From contig NZ_CP141822.1 in the NCBI RefSeq assembly GCF_035621455.1, forward strand, positions 1,612,001 to 1,676,000: a DNA stretch of 64,000 bases, in the 5' to 3' direction. Below the pieces are notes generated by a model. The model was not told the DNA's origin and made no database searches. It saw only the letters and a program-made list of their open reading frames with translations. Shown here in pieces: positions 61,831-64,000 of the stretch. The stretch comes from Vibrio natriegens NBRC 15636 = ATCC 14048 = DSM 759 (GTDB lineage: Bacteria; Pseudomonadota; Gammaproteobacteria; Enterobacterales; Vibrionaceae). Within the stretch, counting starts at the first letter, position 1; each line of letters begins with the position of its first letter. Position numbers and translations under genes: made by a program.

Positions 61831-62751
61831 CTAGATCACGAGATCTTGTCCCTGCAGCAACATGAATTCACTGGTTCCTTCAGGAATAAATACACAGACG
61901 CGTAAGTTGTCTTGTTTTGCCTTCGCAAGCATGTCAGATAACTGTGCGGCGTTTGAAAACGATTCTCTCTCGGCGTCTCTTCTCACCAGCTCCATCGCGT
62001 CTGATTTACACTTCGTCGAGTATAACGCCAGTTCAGCTTGCTGCATGTAACGAACCGCTTTAATTGGCAACATTTCAACGTCTTTACCCACATGAATCCA
62101 AGTGCAATTGCCCTTTTCATCAAGAGGCGATGCCATAGTCGCTTTGTAGATGGTTTCTAAATCTCTATTGTCACGCGCATTTTCAACATCAGGATTCGAA
62201 AAGAATTGCTCCCAAAATTTACGACGCAAATCGACACTTGGTAACGCCTCTTTAATCGAGTTGCGCTTTGAGTTTGCAAAGTCAGCCATCAGACCCATGT
62301 TCTGTGGAAGAATCATTTCTAACTTTTCACGAATATTACGAATCAAAACGGGTGACGCCCCACCACTCGAAATGGCTATCTGAATACGCCCACGATTGAT
62401 CATCGAAGGGGTAATGAAGTCGCAGTATGGTTTGTCATCGACCACATTCACTAAAATGCCCAATGCTTTAGCATCTTTGTAAACCTGATGATTCAAATCT
62501 GGATTGTCCGTTGTCGCCCAAACCTGAATAAAGCCTTTTGTGACAAGGTCACTTGAATAGAAACGCTGAATCCAATGTAGTTGATTCTCCTTCGCCAGTT
62601 TAGCGAGATAGTCAACTAAGGTAGGCGAAACCACTGTGACATCCGCCCCTGCCTTTATTAAGGCCTCAACTTTTCGGCTCGCGACTTCACCGCCGCCAAC
62701 AACGAGAACTGGTTTATTGATTAAGTCTAAGAACAGAGGAAAATATCGCAT
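61831..62751 (-). CDS. Siroheme synthase: precorrin-2 dehydrogenase/ferrochelatase domain with a degenerate methyltransferase tail
   Basis: Makes sirohydrochlorin and siroheme for sulfite and nitrite reductases. Residues 1-210 match the N-terminal CysG (Met8-like) part: NAD-binding VLVVGGGEVASRKVEAL, the KPYCDFITPSMINRG block and the SSGGASPVLIRNIREKLE segment with the conserved serine. Residues 215-306 align with the beginning of uroporphyrinogen methyltransferase (LPIKAVRYMQQAELALYS, DAMELVRRDAERESF, AKQDNLRVCVF) but the GAGPGDP SAM motif is lost (here HVGKDVEM) and the rest of the domain is absent. The methyltransferase must be encoded elsewhere. 306 residues instead of 457. Confidence 0.88.
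   Translation of the reverse strand: MRYFPLFLDLINKPVLVVGGGEVASRKVEALIKAGADVTVVSPTLVDYLAKLAKENQLHWIQRFYSSDLVTKGFIQVWATTDNPDLNHQVYKDAKALGILVNVVDDKPYCDFITPSMINRGRIQIAISSGGASPVLIRNIREKLEMILPQNMGLMADFANSKRNSIKEALPSVDLRRKFWEQFFSNPDVENARDNRDLETIYKATMASPLDEKGNCTWIHVGKDVEMLPIKAVRYMQQAELALYSTKCKSDAMELVRRDAERESFSNAAQLSDMLAKAKQDNLRVCVFIPEGTSEFMLLQGQDLVI
62540..62552. promoter_or_regulatory. Near-matS inside the siroheme synthase gene
   Basis: GTGAC-AAG-GTCAC; both arms perfect, only the Y position differs (G). Uncertain. Confidence 0.3.
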
Positions 62752-63212
62752 CTCAACCTTTGATTACACTAATTAACTATTAAAAACCATGCTACCAAAA
62801 ATGGGGCATGGTCATCACCTTGTTTCGTTGACACAAATAATTTTTGTTCGAATTTTAACTGAACATAGCTGAGGTCAGCTAATGACAGTTTTAATAACGA
62901 CGTTTTATTCTCTATTTGCGCCCGCTTGTTCGTTGAATGTTCTGATGCACCATCTTGAATACCAGTTGCACTATTTACAAACAATTAACATTTCGTCATT
63001 CTAAAACCTGAGGAATTTTGTAGGTTCTCTTAAAATTCCATTTAAATTATATATTTGAGAATTCACAGATCCTTTTCTACGCTTATATTTGATTGGTTGC
63101 TCGAATACCGTTTCTTCGAAAATCAATCACGTAGGACATAACACAACACAAAATTGGACACGCTAATTTTAAGTCACATTGATTTAACATGGATCATACA
63201 GGAAGGACACAA
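62752..63212. other. Intergenic region before the aapJ-like gene
   Basis: Holds the divergent promoters of the siroheme synthase gene and the amino-acid-binding protein gene. A 71-codon frame on the minus strand (62769-62984) is not believed. No further motif recognised. Confidence 0.5.
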
Positions 63213-64000
63213 ATGGCAAATAAACTAACAATTCTTGCTTCCGTCGTAGCGGCTTCTACTGCAATGATGGCAACATCAGCACAAGCTGCAGACTCTACTT
63301 TGGACAAAGTAACAAAACAAGGTTTTCTTACTTGTGGTGTAAGTACTGGTCTTCCGGGCTTCTCAAACCCTAACTCAAAAGGTGAATGGGAAGGTATCGA
63401 CGTAGAATATTGCCAAGCACTGGCTGCTGCCGTTCTTGGGGACAAAACGAAAGTGAAGTACGTTCCTCTAACTGCAAAAGAGCGTTTCACTGCACTCCAA
63501 TCTGGTGAAATCGATGTTCTTTCGCGTAACACCACCTGGACACTACACCGTGATACAGCTCTTGGCCTGAACTTCGTTGGCGTAAACTACTACGATGGTC
63601 AAGGTTTCATGGTGAAGAAAGATCTTGGTCTGTCAAGTGCTAAGGAGCTTGATGGCGCATCTGTTTGTGTTCAATCAGGTACGACGACCGAGCTAAACCT
63701 TGCGGATTACTTCCGTAATAACGGCATGAGCTACAAGCCTGTAGTATTTGATACAGCCGCTCAAACGTCGAAAGGTTTCGATTCTGGTCGATGTGACGTG
63801 TTAACAACGGACCAATCTGGTCTGTACGCGCTGCGTTTAAACCTTCAAGACCCTTCATCAGCAGCAGTTCTTCCTGAAATCATTTCAAAAGAGCCTCTAG
63901 GTCCTGTTGTTCGTCAGGGTGATGACCAGTGGTTTAATATTGCCAAGTGGACCCTATCTGCGATGATTAACGCGGAAGAGTACGGCATCACTTCTAAGAA
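63213..64000 (+). CDS. aapJ: AapJ-like periplasmic amino-acid-binding protein (partial)
   Basis: Substrate-binding protein of a general L-amino-acid ABC importer. 262 residues are present; the gene runs off the right edge (family about 340). Signal peptide 1-25 (MANKLTILASVVAASTAMM ... AQA). GGAAGGA lies nine bases before the ATG. The mature part has TCGVSTGLPGFSNPNSKGEWEG, LSRNTTWTLHRDTALGLNFVGV and CVQSGTTTELNLADYF, typical of AapJ/YhdW. The permeases aapQ and aapM and ATPase aapP are expected to follow. Confidence 0.93.
   Translation, partial: MANKLTILASVVAASTAMMATSAQAADSTLDKVTKQGFLTCGVSTGLPGFSNPNSKGEWEGIDVEYCQALAAAVLGDKTKVKYVPLTAKERFTALQSGEIDVLSRNTTWTLHRDTALGLNFVGVNYYDGQGFMVKKDLGLSSAKELDGASVCVQSGTTTELNLADYFRNNGMSYKPVVFDTAAQTSKGFDSGRCDVLTTDQSGLYALRLNLQDPSSAAVLPEIISKEPLGPVVRQGDDQWFNIAKWTLSAMINAEEYGITSK

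Noticed and set aside
62769..62984. 71-codon minus-strand frame
   Set aside because: Lies in the promoter region of two divergent genes, no ribosome-binding site, no protein-like character.

Overview
The window looks like a piece of the primary chromosome of a Vibrio, most likely of the Harveyi/Parahaemolyticus clade. Protein sequences and gene order match what is known of Vibrio: potABC, ttcA, uspE, fnr, the ccoNOQP/ccoHIS cluster and a NosP (FIST)/hybrid-kinase pair on the left; matP, a Lon-like protease, fabA, rmf, uup, rlmKL, zapC, pyrD, NAD-GDH, pepN, prc, proQ, msrC, letAB and rsmF on the right. It covers the replication terminus. A 28-bp dif site (XerCD resolution site) lies at 18341-18368. 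Three perfect MatP-binding sites (matS, GTGACRNYGTCAC) lie in intergenic DNA at 24212, 36855 and 59893, and matP itself is at 25011-25460.

Layout. 1-2289: polyamine uptake operon (partial potC, potB, potA). 2630-5433: an unknown membrane protein, a DUF2987-like secreted protein and ttcA. 5546-14545: a low-oxygen respiration block, all on the minus strand, with uspE, fnr (with its own FNR box), a SafE-like membrane protein, ccoS, ccoI, ccoH and then ccoPQON under a separate promoter and terminator. 14804-18175: a small membrane protein, a NosP-like FIST sensor and its hybrid histidine kinase, likely linking nitric oxide or oxygen state to a phosphorelay. 18177-18368: a large hairpin and dif.

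18369-25000 is accessory: about 1.4 kb of decayed sequence next to dif, a small Cys/His protein, a translationally coupled three-gene operon of a membrane protein, a TIR-domain protein and an unknown protein (candidate defence system), then a PH-domain protein, two GNAT acetyltransferases, a DUF2726 protein, a TolA-C-like periplasmic protein and a DUF3634 protein.

25011-62751 is core genome and mostly resembles the E. coli terminus order (matP-ycbZ-fabA-rmf ... uup-rlmKL-zapC-pyrD, and prc-proQ-msrC ... letAB-rsmF). It includes large NAD-glutamate dehydrogenase, aminopeptidase N, an exporter-type ABC transporter, a Trp-type DAHP synthase, YajQ and a siroheme synthase that has lost most of its methyltransferase half. 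The window ends inside an AapJ-like amino-acid-binding protein.

The most interesting points are the dif/matS terminus signature with a near-matS just upstream of matP, the TIR operon beside dif, the decayed DNA beside dif that may be a remnant of a dif-integrated phage, and a perfect FNR box inside the small gene between the cbb3 oxidase operon and the NosP/kinase pair.
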